Assembly (NCBI GenBank): GCA_002427325.1
Contig: DIQS01000019.1
Location: forward strand, 14,478-39,928
Reading direction: 5' to 3'
Source: Cloacimonetes bacterium UBA5456
GTDB taxonomy: Bacteria > Cloacimonadota > Cloacimonadia > Cloacimonadales > Cloacimonadaceae
Length of the DNA stretch: 25,451 nt
The position numbers were made by a program, and so were the translations under genes. Below the pieces are notes generated by a model, which worked only from the letters and a program-made list of their open reading frames with translations, made no database searches and had not been told where the DNA came from. Positions 15,993 to 24,175 of the stretch are shown piece after piece; position 1 is the first letter of the stretch, and the number at the start of each line of letters is the position of its first letter.

Positions 15993-16065
15993 ACACATGG
16001 TGGCAAGAAGTTGGCGGCTTCAATCAGGTGCTGCCTGCAAGGAAATGATAAAAACATGCAATTTC

Positions 16066-16109
16066 TACCAGAGATGAGTCATGAAAAAGTGAAATGAAGA
16101 ACTCTGGTA
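16066..16109. repeat. Inverted repeat TACCAGAG / CTCTGGTA
   Basis: Eight-base perfect arms at 16066-16073 and 16102-16109 with a 28-nt loop, upstream of the Cys-rich gene. Could be a structured leader or a binding site; no T-run follows. Confidence 0.45.
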
Positions 16110-16122
16110 AACAAGGCGGGAA

Positions 16123-16136
16123 TCGATGATCATCGA
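16123..16136. promoter_or_regulatory. Perfect 14-bp palindrome, possible operator
   Basis: TCGATGATCATCGA is fully self-complementary. It lies about 57 nt before the open frame of the Cys-rich gene; a related AATCGATAAT follows at about 16151. A dimeric regulator site is plausible but not shown. Confidence 0.35.
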
Positions 16137-16192
16137 AGCATGAAACGCTTAATCGATAATCAGATGGATAGGCACAAAATCTCAGTAAAAGC

Positions 16193-16726
16193 TTGACAAG
16201 TTCGGGGCTTGTGCCGATTGTGTCATTCGTGAGAAAAGCAAGATTATATACATGCGAGATAAGAAAACACAGGCAGGTGGCCCCGGAGCTATGTGCCGTG
16301 TGCGAGCGTGTGGGAAAATGTAAGTCTTTTCGGCTGTGGTATCAGCATCACAAAAAGGAGTACATTGAGTTTGTGCTCGATATCATCAATAGATTTCCCG
16401 AAAAATATGAAATGGAGGTAGAATTCATGGCTGAGAAACAAACAAGAAAACAATTTGTTCAGATCGTCGATACAGCAAGCGGTAAGATTGACCGTGTTGT
16501 AGAGATGGCAGAAATCGAAGCAATGAGTCCTGAAGAACAGTTAGCCCTCAGTAGAGATAAGAGCTTATTCATTATCTCACACAGACTTGAGGCTATAGTA
16601 AAAGTGACGATGAAACGTTCAACAATCACCAAGCCGATGGAATTTGGCGAGGCAGAAGAGCCGGCAGAAGAAGAGCCCCAAAAGGAAGCTCCCAAGCCTT
16701 CAACGCGCGGACGCAAGAAAAGTTAA
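16193..16726 (+). CDS. Small Cys-cluster protein with charged C-terminal tail (start uncertain)
   Basis: I do not recognise a named family. The frame is open from 16172 and has no ATG before 16427; TTG 16193 and GTG 16211, 16220 or 16229 are candidate starts, none with a ribosome-binding site. The N-terminal part has a cysteine cluster, CEIRKHRQVAPELC, then AVCERVGKC, suggesting a metal-binding knot, followed by an aromatic/basic helix (FRLWYQHHKKEYIEFVLDII). From Met79 (nt 16427) a second segment MAEKQTRKQF begins right after a strong GGAGG site, so a 99-aa product from the internal start is possible. The C-terminus is rich in Glu, Pro and Lys and ends GRKKS. Either one 177-aa protein or a 99-aa protein plus an upstream remnant. 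Confidence 0.5.
   Translation: MTSSGLVPIVSFVRKARLYTCEIRKHRQVAPELCAVCERVGKCKSFRLWYQHHKKEYIEFVLDIINRFPEKYEMEVEFMAEKQTRKQFVQIVDTASGKIDRVVEMAEIEAMSPEEQLALSRDKSLFIISHRLEAIVKVTMKRSTITKPMEFGEAEEPAEEEPQKEAPKPSTRGRKKS
16414..16418 (+). promoter_or_regulatory. Internal GGAGG ribosome-binding site
   Basis: GGAGG is 8 nt before ATG 16427, in frame with the longer reading frame. It is the only good initiation signal in this gene and argues for a 99-aa protein starting there, alone or in addition. Confidence 0.6.
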
Positions 16727-16788
16727 GCACGATATTCATCAAAAGGCAAAAAAAGCTTTTACAAAATTGTGCGATGTAAAATACTGGC

Positions 16789-16830
16789 ACACGTGATAGA
16801 ATTACGTGTATTTAAGGCAATATACGTAAT
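16789..16830 (+). promoter_or_regulatory. Overlapping, mutually exclusive hairpins
   Basis: Three ACGT-centred arms: ACACGT at 16789-16794, ATTACGTGTA at 16801-16810 and TATACGTAAT at 16821-16830. The middle arm can pair with the first (6 bp) or with the third (9 of 10 positions, loop 10 nt), but not both. This lies about 20 nt before the ribosome-binding site of the next gene. Confidence 0.4.
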
Positions 16831-16862
16831 AGATAGGATGTCCATAAACAAAGGAGTTAGAC

Positions 16863-17228
16863 ATGTTTACATTAGACGAAAAGCATCTGGATGCAGCCAA
16901 GAAGATTGCGTCTGAGCACAGGAAAAAAAGAAGTTGCGACACATGTTATGAGCGCGGCTGGATCGGCGTATCCGAACAAAATCTCTTAGTTCTCTGCACT
17001 CGCTGTGTTGATCTCGATGCTGCGATGGAAGATTGGAAAGAATATGTAAGCGGTCATGAAGATTTGAAAGAGCACTTCAGCGAGCTATTTGAAGAGAGCG
17101 AAGAGGAAGAACTCGAGACCGATGAGCATCCCGCTCAAACAATATACGATCACAAAAAAGCACACCCGGTGGGGAAAACAGCCCACGTTCCGGGTCCAAA
17201 AAGAACAGGAAGAGCAAAGAAAATCTAA
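16863..17228 (+). CDS. Small zinc-ribbon-like acidic protein
   Basis: A 121-aa hypothetical protein. CDTCYERGWIG at about 25-35 and LCTRCVD about 20 residues later form a CxxC...CxxC zinc-ribbon-like pair, recalling DnaJ-type cysteine repeats (CxxCxGxG) though not matching them. The middle is strongly acidic (FEESEEEELETDE) and the C-terminus basic (PGPKRTGRAKKI), a charge layout shared with the upstream Cys-cluster protein. AAGGAG at 16851-16856 with 6-nt spacing fixes the start. It ends 3 nt before ileS, so the two are probably co-translated. Function unknown; nucleic-acid or tRNA-related roles are only suggested by the neighbour. Confidence 0.75.
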   Translation: MFTLDEKHLDAAKKIASEHRKKRSCDTCYERGWIGVSEQNLLVLCTRCVDLDAAMEDWKEYVSGHEDLKEHFSELFEESEEEELETDEHPAQTIYDHKKAHPVGKTAHVPGPKRTGRAKKI

Positions 17229-17231
17229 GCA

Positions 17232-20200
17232 ATGTATAAGAATATCGATCTAAAAGAATCCCCGCGCCTCTTGGAAGAGCGGATACAGAAATATTGGCAA
17301 GAGCACGATCTCGCTCAGAAGAGTATCGATTTTCGGGATGGAAAACCCCAATTTGTATTTTATGAAGGACCCCCCACTGCAAACGGCAAACCGGGAATTC
17401 ACCACGTTCTTGCCCGCACTTTGAAGGACGCAGTTTGCAGATATAAGACCATGACCGGCTATCAAGTGAAGCGCAAAGCCGGCTGGGATACGCATGGCTT
17501 GCCCGTGGAAATCGAGGTGGAAAAAAGCCTCGGACTATCCGATAAAAAGAGCATCGAAGCCTATGGCGTGGAAGCATTTAACCACCAATGTAAGTCATCT
17601 GTGTTTTCTTATGAAAAGCTCTGGCGCAAGATGACCGAGATGATGGGATATTGGATTGATTTGGATGATCCCTATATCACCCTTGAAAACGACTATATTG
17701 AAAGCGTTTGGTGGATTTTAAACGACTTTTTTAAGCGCGATTTGATCTATAAGGCACACAAAATCGTGCCATATTGCCCTTCCTGTGGCACGCCTCTTTC
17801 CTCACACGAAGTGGCTCAGGGATATAAAGATGTGGAAGATCCTTCCGTCTATATCCGCTTCAAAGCCAAGGATGAGGAAAACACTTATTATTTAGCTTGG
17901 ACGACCACGCCTTGGACGCTGATTTCAAACGTGGCACTGGCTGTTCATCCGGATGAAACTTATGTGAAAGTGCGGCATAATGACTATAATCTCATCCTCG
18001 CCAAAGCGCGTCTCGAAGCGCTCGACGGGGAATATGAGATATTGGAAGAATTTGTGGGTAAGTCATTGGAAAGAAGGCCTTATGAGCCGCTTTTCACCTT
18101 CGTGCCTGTGGATAAGCCTGCCTGGTTTATCGGATGTGCGGATTATGTTCTCATGACCGATGGAACGGGAGTGGTGCACACTGCGCCGGCTTTTGGTGCG
18201 GACGACTATACTCTGGGCGTGAAATATGACCTGCCTTTTGTGAATCCCGTGGACGGCGAAGGGAAATTTGAAGAAATCGTGGAGCCTTGGGCAAAAGTTT
18301 TTGTTAAGGAAGCGGATAAAGAGATCATTCGCCACTTGCGCGATGAAGGCTATCTCTATCGCCGAGAGCAGATTAAGCACAACTATCCACATTGCTGGCG
18401 TTGCACAAGCCCCTTGATTTATTATGCACGTGAAAGCTGGTATATTCGCACGACTTTGTTCAAAGATCAGCTTTTGGAAAATAATAGCAAGATCAAGTGG
18501 TTTCCCTCTTTCGTGGGTGAAAAACGCTTCGGAGAGTGGCTGGAAAACAATGTTGACTGGGCACTGTCTCGCGATAGATTTTGGGGAACTCCGCTGAATA
18601 TCTGGGTTTGTGATGATTGTGGACACAAGAGCAGCGTGGGTAGTATTCATGAGCTTTGCGCTCGTGGAAAAAAGAGTGACGGCGGCGAAGTGGAACTTGA
18701 TATCGAGTTACATCGGCCTTATATCGATGATGTGGTTCTGCGCTGTGAGAAATGTGCAGGAACCATGCACCGCACGCCGGAAGTCATTGACTGTTGGTTT
18801 GATAGCGGCGCTATGCCTTTCGCACAATGGCACTATCCTTTTGAGAATGAGGACATCTTTGAGAAGGAACTTTTCCCCGCTGATTTCATCTCGGAAGGGA
18901 TAGATCAGACTCGTGGGTGGTTCTATAGTATGCTCACGATTTCCACGATTTTCAAGGGAGTTTCGTCATTTAAGAGCTGTCTTGTGAACGATCTTATCCT
19001 CGATAAAAAAGGGCTGAAGATGAGCAAGAGTCGCGGTAATAGCGTTGACCCGATCGAGCTCATGGAAGAATATGGTGCGGATGCAAATCGCTGGTATCTC
19101 TTGGAAGCGAGTCCGCCTTGGGTTCCGAAGCGTTTTGACGTGGATGGAGTGCGCGAGGTTCACAGCAAATTCATCGGCACGCTCAAGAATGTCTATTCAT
19201 TTTATGCAACTTATGCCAATATCGATGGTTTTGATGCCTCGAAATATCCCTATGAATGGGAGCGTGAAGCGGAGATCGATCGCTGGATCATCTCGAGGCT
19301 GCACAGCTTGATCACGGATGTGAGACAAAATACCGAGATATATGAATTTACGCGTAGTGTTCGCGGCATCCAAAACTTCGTCATCGACGAGCTTTCCAAT
19401 TGGTATGTGCGTCGTAGCAGACGGCGTTTTTGGAGCTTTGAGCTCGATGAAGACAAGATTGCCGCCTATCGCACTTTGTATATGGTTTTGGTGGAGATCA
19501 GCAAGCTGATTGCGCCATTTGTGCCTCATTTGGCTGACGAGATTTTCCTCAGTCTTTGCGCCAAAGAGAGCGTTCACCTCGAAGACTATCCTCTTTGTGA
19601 TCCGCGGTTTATCGACAAGGCACTGGAAAAAGATATGCAAGCCGTGATCGATGTGGTCTCTTTGGGTAGAACGGCACGCGGCGAGAGCAATATCAAGATT
19701 CGCCAGCCTCTGGGCAAAATGTTTGTTCCGGATAAGCTGAAGCCCTCTTTGGACAAGATGTTAGCCTTGGTTCAAGAAGAAGTAAATATCCATGAAATAG
19801 AGTATATTCCCGAAGGTAGTGACTTTGTTCAATATGAACTTAAGCCCCAATTTAAGGTCATGGGTCCCAAGTTTGGCAAGGATATGAAGAAAATCGCCTC
19901 GGCGTTGGAGAATGCGGATTCAGCGGAGGCTTTACGAGCCTTTGCCAAAGATGAGGCTTTCCAGCTTGAGATCGGTGCTGAAAACTTTGCCTTGGTTTCG
20001 GAAGACCTCACGGTTCAAATCCGCCCCAGAGAAGGCTATGTCTTTGCAACAATGAAAGATATCTTTGTGGCACTGGATACCGCTTTGGATGAAGAGCTCA
20101 TCCTTGAGGGATTTGCCCGTGAACTCATCAACAAGATCCAGTTTTCCCGCAAAGAACAGGGCTTTGAGATCATGGACCGCATTTATATCGAATTTGTATC

Positions 20201-20363
20201 TGATGAAGATATCGCTACTGCTTTTGAGAAATATGGCGACTTCATCAAAAGTGAGACTCTGTGTGACAAAATAACTCGTCTTAAAGAGGGCTCTTTGCCC
20301 GAAGTTGACATCAATGGCAGGATGATTGGGCTGAAAACATGCAAGACGAAGAAAGTAGAATAA
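17232..20363 (+). CDS. ileS: Isoleucyl-tRNA synthetase, IleRS2-like
   Basis: Class Ia synthetase that charges tRNA-Ile. The 1043-aa length, the HIGH-box variant GKPGIHHVLAR (GIHH at 55-58), the GWDTHGLPVE block and KMSKSRGN (Lys596) are all present, as is DCWFDSGAMPFAQWHYP. The GIHH form and the length point to the IleRS2 (eukaryote-like) clade rather than the E. coli-type IleRS1. Internal CxxC pairs (YCPSCG, CWRCTSP, CDDCG, RCEKC) suggest zinc sites in the insertions. The editing domain with TTPWTL (for example WTTTPWTLISN) is intact, and the C-terminal anticodon-binding region is complete. It follows the small zinc-ribbon gene with a weak ribosome-binding site, suggesting coupling. Confidence 0.96.
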   Translation: MYKNIDLKESPRLLEERIQKYWQEHDLAQKSIDFRDGKPQFVFYEGPPTANGKPGIHHVLARTLKDAVCRYKTMTGYQVKRKAGWDTHGLPVEIEVEKSLGLSDKKSIEAYGVEAFNHQCKSSVFSYEKLWRKMTEMMGYWIDLDDPYITLENDYIESVWWILNDFFKRDLIYKAHKIVPYCPSCGTPLSSHEVAQGYKDVEDPSVYIRFKAKDEENTYYLAWTTTPWTLISNVALAVHPDETYVKVRHNDYNLILAKARLEALDGEYEILEEFVGKSLERRPYEPLFTFVPVDKPAWFIGCADYVLMTDGTGVVHTAPAFGADDYTLGVKYDLPFVNPVDGEGKFEEIVEPWAKVFVKEADKEIIRHLRDEGYLYRREQIKHNYPHCWRCTSPLIYYARESWYIRTTLFKDQLLENNSKIKWFPSFVGEKRFGEWLENNVDWALSRDRFWGTPLNIWVCDDCGHKSSVGSIHELCARGKKSDGGEVELDIELHRPYIDDVVLRCEKCAGTMHRTPEVIDCWFDSGAMPFAQWHYPFENEDIFEKELFPADFISEGIDQTRGWFYSMLTISTIFKGVSSFKSCLVNDLILDKKGLKMSKSRGNSVDPIELMEEYGADANRWYLLEASPPWVPKRFDVDGVREVHSKFIGTLKNVYSFYATYANIDGFDASKYPYEWEREAEIDRWIISRLHSLITDVRQNTEIYEFTRSVRGIQNFVIDELSNWYVRRSRRRFWSFELDEDKIAAYRTLYMVLVEISKLIAPFVPHLADEIFLSLCAKESVHLEDYPLCDPRFIDKALEKDMQAVIDVVSLGRTARGESNIKIRQPLGKMFVPDKLKPSLDKMLALVQEEVNIHEIEYIPEGSDFVQYELKPQFKVMGPKFGKDMKKIASALENADSAEALRAFAKDEAFQLEIGAENFALVSEDLTVQIRPREGYVFATMKDIFVALDTALDEELILEGFARELINKIQFSRKEQGFEIMDRIYIEFVSDEDIATAFEKYGDFIKSETLCDKITRLKEGSLPEVDINGRMIGLKTCKTKKVE

Positions 20364-20381
20364 TCCAAAAAAGAGGTTGAT

Positions 20382-22433
20382 GTGGCTGCACCTTTTTGTT
20401 TTAACTGTGGAAAGAACATACCTGAAAAGGCAAAGTTTTGTCCTTTCTGTGGTGAAGATTTAGGCGATATGTCTCAAAGCGCTGAAAAAGAAGCGACTGA
20501 GACAGCGGAAATCATTGAAGAATCACCTGTAGAAGCACCCGCCGAGGTAAAAGCTGAGAAGAAAAAAGAGAGCTGGAATAAGTATTTCACGCTCCTCGAA
20601 CCCGGAAGCGAATTTCAGGGCTATAAGATTCTGAGGATGATCAACAAGGATGTGGAAGGCATCAAGTATTTGGTCGAAAAAGATGGAAAAGAGTATCTTT
20701 TAACGATTTACAACCGTTCCAGCTTTGAAAATGTAAACATCCTTTTCGCCTTGCAGATGAAGCTTGCGCAAGTTAAACTGATTCACGATGAGCAGATTCC
20801 TCAATTGTCAGAAGTTCAAAGCAGCAAGGAACTTACCTACACAGTGTTTGATTTTGTTCACGGCAAATCACTTGAGAACATCAAGAAACAAAATCCCGAT
20901 CGGCTCACTGAAGAGATGGCTCGTAAGATGGCTCTGAAATTGGTGGATACTGCCATAAATATTCGTAAATATGGGCTCACCTTGGCATATTTGAGCCTTT
21001 CCGGCATCATGCAAAATGAGGACGAGGACTATCGGGTTCTCTTTAGCGGAATAGATTATGAGGATGTAGATGAGCGCGAAGATGTTTTTGCCATCGGCAG
21101 ATTAGTGGCGCAGATGCTCACTCCAGTCATCACGCAAAGCCTCTATACCGAAAGCAGAATGAAGGTAGCAAAATTCATGCATGTTCCCGGAGTAAGTGTG
21201 AATCTAAACAAGGTCTTAGCTAAAGCGCTGCATCGGAACATCAATCACCGCTATGAGGGGCTGGAAAAGCTTCGTGATGCATTGATGGCACTTCCTCCCG
21301 CGGAAGGTTCAGAACTCTCGGTCTTGCCTCCTGAGGCACTGGTAGAAGATACAACAAATTCAACAATCAATATGCCGAAACGCAAGCCGGAAATAGTCTT
21401 TTGGACCTTGGTGGGAATCATTCTCTTCTTGGTGGCGCTGCTTTTTACCACAAATATCTCATCGGTAATCTTTGGAACCGGAGAACATAAACTTCGCTAT
21501 ACCGGATTTCAAATAGGCGGCAAGGTAGATGAGGAAACAGAAGAAGAGCCAATTGAAATCAACGATGTGCAGAGCTCCGAGCGGAATATGCCCGTGGTGA
21601 CCACCTATGGTGAACTGAAAAACTATGAAGGCGCAAACTCTGATCCCAGACGCGCTTATGCATATAGAGAAGAGACGACTAACAAAAGTAAAACTACCAC
21701 GGTCAAACAGCCCAAGAAGCCCGGTGCGGATTTTGCCTATGTCGAAGCCGGAATATTTGGCTTTGGTCGATTGGATAATAAAGCCATACAAAATGTATCC
21801 ATCTCAGGCTTTTATGTTTCTAAAACAGAGGTTACGCAAGCGCAGTGGAATAGATTTATGAAACCGGCAAATGTGAGCACCGTAGGAACTAATCTGCCCG
21901 TGGATAATATCAGTTGGAACGACATCGCGATCTTTTGTAATGGACTCAGCGAAGCCGATGGGCTCGAGCCTGCATATCGCATCAAAGGCATTGGTGCAGC
22001 GCGTGTTATCACTTGCAACTTTGCGGCAAATGGCTATAGATTGCCTACGGAAGCGGAATGGGAATATGCTGCCAAAGGTGGAGCTTTCACAGCATATAGC
22101 GGCAGCGCCGAGGCAGGCGAAGTGGCTTGGTATAAAGATAATGCCGGCGGTAAAACGCAGGAACCGGGCAGCAAAAAGGCTAATGCTTACGGCATCTATG
22201 ACATGAGCGGAAACGTCTCGGAATGGGTCTGGGACTGGCATACACAAAGTGTTCTTTCGGGGCTCAGCAGCTTCGTGAATCCTCAAGGACCTGAAGGTGG
22301 GAGCCAAAAGGTCATCCGTGGCGGGAATGTGCTCAATACCGATAACAAGTTTTTGCATATACTCTGGCGAGAAAAGGGAGACCCCAATCGTGGCTATCCC
22401 TTTGTCGGATTCAGATTGGTAAGAAGCTCTTAA
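20382..22433 (+). CDS. Zinc-ribbon / degenerate kinase / TM / SUMF1 fusion protein
   Basis: A 683-aa protein starting at GTG with AGAGG upstream. Order: (1) zinc ribbon CFNCG...FCPFCG (6-24); (2) acidic linker; (3) a protein-kinase-like domain about 72-306, with the subdomain IX-like EDVFAIGRLVAQMLT (233-247) and KALHRNINHRYEG (281-293) recognisable. The catalytic Lys strand (YLLTIY), the HRD loop (LAYLSLSGIM) and DFG (FSGID) are all replaced, so it looks like a pseudokinase; (4) one TM helix about 338-357; (5) a periplasmic SUMF1/FGE-fold domain about 455-683 with ANGYRLPTEAEWEYAAKGG and IYDMSGNVSEWVWDW. Both FGE cysteine positions after RGG are non-Cys, so formylglycine formation is unlikely. 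A terminator follows. Confidence 0.8.
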   Translation: MAAPFCFNCGKNIPEKAKFCPFCGEDLGDMSQSAEKEATETAEIIEESPVEAPAEVKAEKKKESWNKYFTLLEPGSEFQGYKILRMINKDVEGIKYLVEKDGKEYLLTIYNRSSFENVNILFALQMKLAQVKLIHDEQIPQLSEVQSSKELTYTVFDFVHGKSLENIKKQNPDRLTEEMARKMALKLVDTAINIRKYGLTLAYLSLSGIMQNEDEDYRVLFSGIDYEDVDEREDVFAIGRLVAQMLTPVITQSLYTESRMKVAKFMHVPGVSVNLNKVLAKALHRNINHRYEGLEKLRDALMALPPAEGSELSVLPPEALVEDTTNSTINMPKRKPEIVFWTLVGIILFLVALLFTTNISSVIFGTGEHKLRYTGFQIGGKVDEETEEEPIEINDVQSSERNMPVVTTYGELKNYEGANSDPRRAYAYREETTNKSKTTTVKQPKKPGADFAYVEAGIFGFGRLDNKAIQNVSISGFYVSKTEVTQAQWNRFMKPANVSTVGTNLPVDNISWNDIAIFCNGLSEADGLEPAYRIKGIGAARVITCNFAANGYRLPTEAEWEYAAKGGAFTAYSGSAEAGEVAWYKDNAGGKTQEPGSKKANAYGIYDMSGNVSEWVWDWHTQSVLSGLSSFVNPQGPEGGSQKVIRGGNVLNTDNKFLHILWREKGDPNRGYPFVGFRLVRSS

Positions 22434-22460
22434 AACATCGTCCGAGCGTGTGTTTATTAG

Positions 22461-22491
22461 TGTGGTGGCAGGGATGTCGCCACATTTTTTT
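22461..22491 (+). terminator. Rho-independent terminator after the pseudokinase/SUMF1 gene
   Basis: Arms 22461-22470 (TGTGGTGGCA) and 22475-22484 (TGTCGCCACA) pair over 10 positions including two G-U wobbles, with a GGGA tetraloop and seven T residues at 22485-22491. Confidence 0.88.
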
Positions 22492-22592
22492 GTTGGTTGA
22501 TCGCGAGTGAAACCAAAAAGGCTTTGTACTAAAAAGGCGGGAAGGTCCGAGGATAAAAAAGGCGGTCACAGACAAAATAATCAACTTTTATC

Positions 22593-22620
22593 TTGACATG
22601 AAAACATAAGAGCATATCAG
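22593..22620 (+). promoter_or_regulatory. Weak promoter candidate for the SUMF1 lipoprotein operon
   Basis: TTGACA at 22593-22598 is a perfect -35 box; TATCAG at 22615-22620 after 16 nt matches four of six -10 bases. It is the only candidate between the terminator and the lipoprotein gene. Confidence 0.3.
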
Positions 22621-22790
22621 TGGAGACATGCCTGCTTCAAACACAGACAAGAATGAACAAACAAAGAAGCATAAACGTCATAGATAAACTGTTTAGATAT
22701 TTGCAGACCCCATCTAAAGGAATATCCTGCAACATTTAAGCAACAAGGATGATCAGACAATCCCAAGCGAAACCCGCGAGGTGGTTTCCA

Positions 22791-24164
22791 ATGAAAAAAG
22801 TTAGACCTTTTATTTCGACTTTAGTCCTACTGCTCTTAGCCTTCACTTTGACGGGCTGCATAGACCGGATATTTAATTTAGAAATTAAGGAAGTAGAGGC
22901 TCCCACCTTTCGTCTTGATGAAGACGAGGACGGCACCTTTCTTCTGACCATGTTATGCGCCACAAAAGGTGCCACGATTCGTTATGAATATAACGGGAAA
23001 TGGCCTAATCAAAATTCTTTGAAATACACGGAACCCATAGAAATAAAAGAGGATACTGTTATATATGCCAAGGGTTTCAAAAAGAATTATTGGAGCAGTA
23101 TGGTTTCCAGCTTCTACAAGAGCTTTTTTGTTGAATCAGTCGCCATCAGCCCCTCCGGCGGTTTCTTTATCACTCCGCCCACGATCACGCTTGAGTGCCC
23201 CACAGAGGATACCGTGATCTATTACAGCTTGGATGGCAGCACCCCCACCGAAGAATCTATCCTCTATGAAGCTCCTTTTGAGATCACTTCAAACTGTGTG
23301 TTAAAGGCGCGAGCCATCAGAAGAAACTGGACTTCAGTTCGGGTGACAGAAGCTCTTTTTAACGTTTGCGAAATATCCTCTGAGATGGTCTATATCCCCG
23401 GCGGAACTTTCTTCATGGGCAGAACCAAGGGGGAAGGCGAGAGCGATGAATATCCCCCTCACAACGTTGAAATAGCTGCTTTTTATATGGACAAATACCC
23501 CGTCACTAACGGTCAATATCGCTTTACGACAGGCATAGGCGCAGATATTAGCCATCACATACAAATGGATGTTCCCACCCAAAACAAGACTTGGAATCAA
23601 GCCATCCAATATTGCAACCTACGCAGCATCGCCGAGGGATTTACGCCGGTTTACAGTCTTAATGGCTCAACCGATCCCGCTGACTGGGGAGTCGTTCCCC
23701 CTTCTGAAAGCAGCAGTGCTTGGAACGGCATGATCTGCAATTGGGATGCAAATGGCTACCGTTTGCCCACCGAGGCAGAATGGGAATATGCGGCAAGAGG
23801 CGGCTTAAATACTCCCAACTATTTCTACAGCGGCTCAGATGACATAAATACCGTGGCGTGGTATTACGGAAATTCAGGCGGCACTTCAAGCATTGTGGGC
23901 GAGAAGAGCGCAAATAGGTTGGGAATCTGCGACATGAGCGGCAACATCAGAGAATGGTGTTGGGATTGGTATGACGCGCAATACTACGCAAATTCTCCCA
24001 CGTCGAATCCGAGAGGCCCCGATAGCGGCAACTATCATGTTTTGCGCGGCGGCTATTGGGGTGACTTTCCGTCATATTGCCAGGTTTCACATCGTTTTAT
24101 TCATATCACTCCATTTTCAACGAGTTATGCCAACGGTTTCAGAGTGTGTCGCTCTGCGCAGTAA
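22791..24164 (+). CDS. Lipoprotein with CHB_HEX-like repeats and SUMF1 domain
   Basis: A 457-aa lipoprotein with lipobox LTGC. ATG 22791 puts MKK at the head of the signal peptide; an in-frame ATG at 22749 adds 14 residues and lacks a spaced ribosome-binding site. Two chitobiase C-terminal-like (PF13290) repeats follow: one degenerate (CATKGATIRYEYNG) and one canonical (CPTEDTVIYYSLDGSTPTEES). The second half is a SUMF1/FGE-fold domain with GGTFFMGRTKGEGE, ANGYRLPTEAEWEYAARGG, CDMSGNIREWCWDWYD and the terminal GFRVCRSAQ. In the RGG-SFLC-SYC block the first catalytic Cys is Asp (RGGYWGDFPSYC) while the second remains. Surface binding to sugars or peptides seems more likely than catalysis. The paralog follows after 11 nt. 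Confidence 0.85.
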   Translation: MKKVRPFISTLVLLLLAFTLTGCIDRIFNLEIKEVEAPTFRLDEDEDGTFLLTMLCATKGATIRYEYNGKWPNQNSLKYTEPIEIKEDTVIYAKGFKKNYWSSMVSSFYKSFFVESVAISPSGGFFITPPTITLECPTEDTVIYYSLDGSTPTEESILYEAPFEITSNCVLKARAIRRNWTSVRVTEALFNVCEISSEMVYIPGGTFFMGRTKGEGESDEYPPHNVEIAAFYMDKYPVTNGQYRFTTGIGADISHHIQMDVPTQNKTWNQAIQYCNLRSIAEGFTPVYSLNGSTDPADWGVVPPSESSSAWNGMICNWDANGYRLPTEAEWEYAARGGLNTPNYFYSGSDDINTVAWYYGNSGGTSSIVGEKSANRLGICDMSGNIREWCWDWYDAQYYANSPTSNPRGPDSGNYHVLRGGYWGDFPSYCQVSHRFIHITPFSTSYANGFRVCRSAQ

Positions 24165-24175
24165 GGAGAAATCAC

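Larger units (their letters stand above)
15669..16192. other. Gene-poor region with promoter, repeat element and dyads
   Basis: About 520 nt without a convincing gene. It holds the barrel-gene promoter, AT-rich sequence with two TTGACA hexamers 17 nt apart on the plus strand (about 15741 and 15764), the second 94-bp repeat element (15899-15992), and a cluster of dyad symmetries at 16066-16136. I recognise no known RNA gene in it. Confidence 0.6.
22434..22790. other. Intergenic region before the SUMF1 lipoproteins
   Basis: About 360 nt with the terminator at 22461-22491, a short direct repeat of AAAAAGGCGG (near 22531 and 22556), and a candidate promoter at 22593-22620. The remaining roughly 170 nt before the lipoprotein start could be a leader. 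I see no riboswitch motif I can name. Confidence 0.55.

Noticed and set aside
16193..16225. TTGACA at 16193 as a promoter, sharing GCTTGACAAG with 3335-3344
   Set aside because: No -10 box at usual spacing, and the similarity is too short and indel-broken to claim a common element.
16749..16760. Terminator at AAAAAAGCTTTT
   Set aside because: Self-complementary but has no loop or GC stem; insufficient for a terminator.
18063..18650. Antisense ORF within ileS
   Set aside because: Shadow of a strongly conserved coding region; no family features.
21804..22358. Antisense ORF opposite the SUMF1 domain
   Set aside because: Shadow ORF; composition reflects the complementary coding strand.
22531..22565. 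RNase P-like motif near GGAAGGTCCGAGG
   Set aside because: Only a superficial match; flanking conserved helices are missing and the region is too short.
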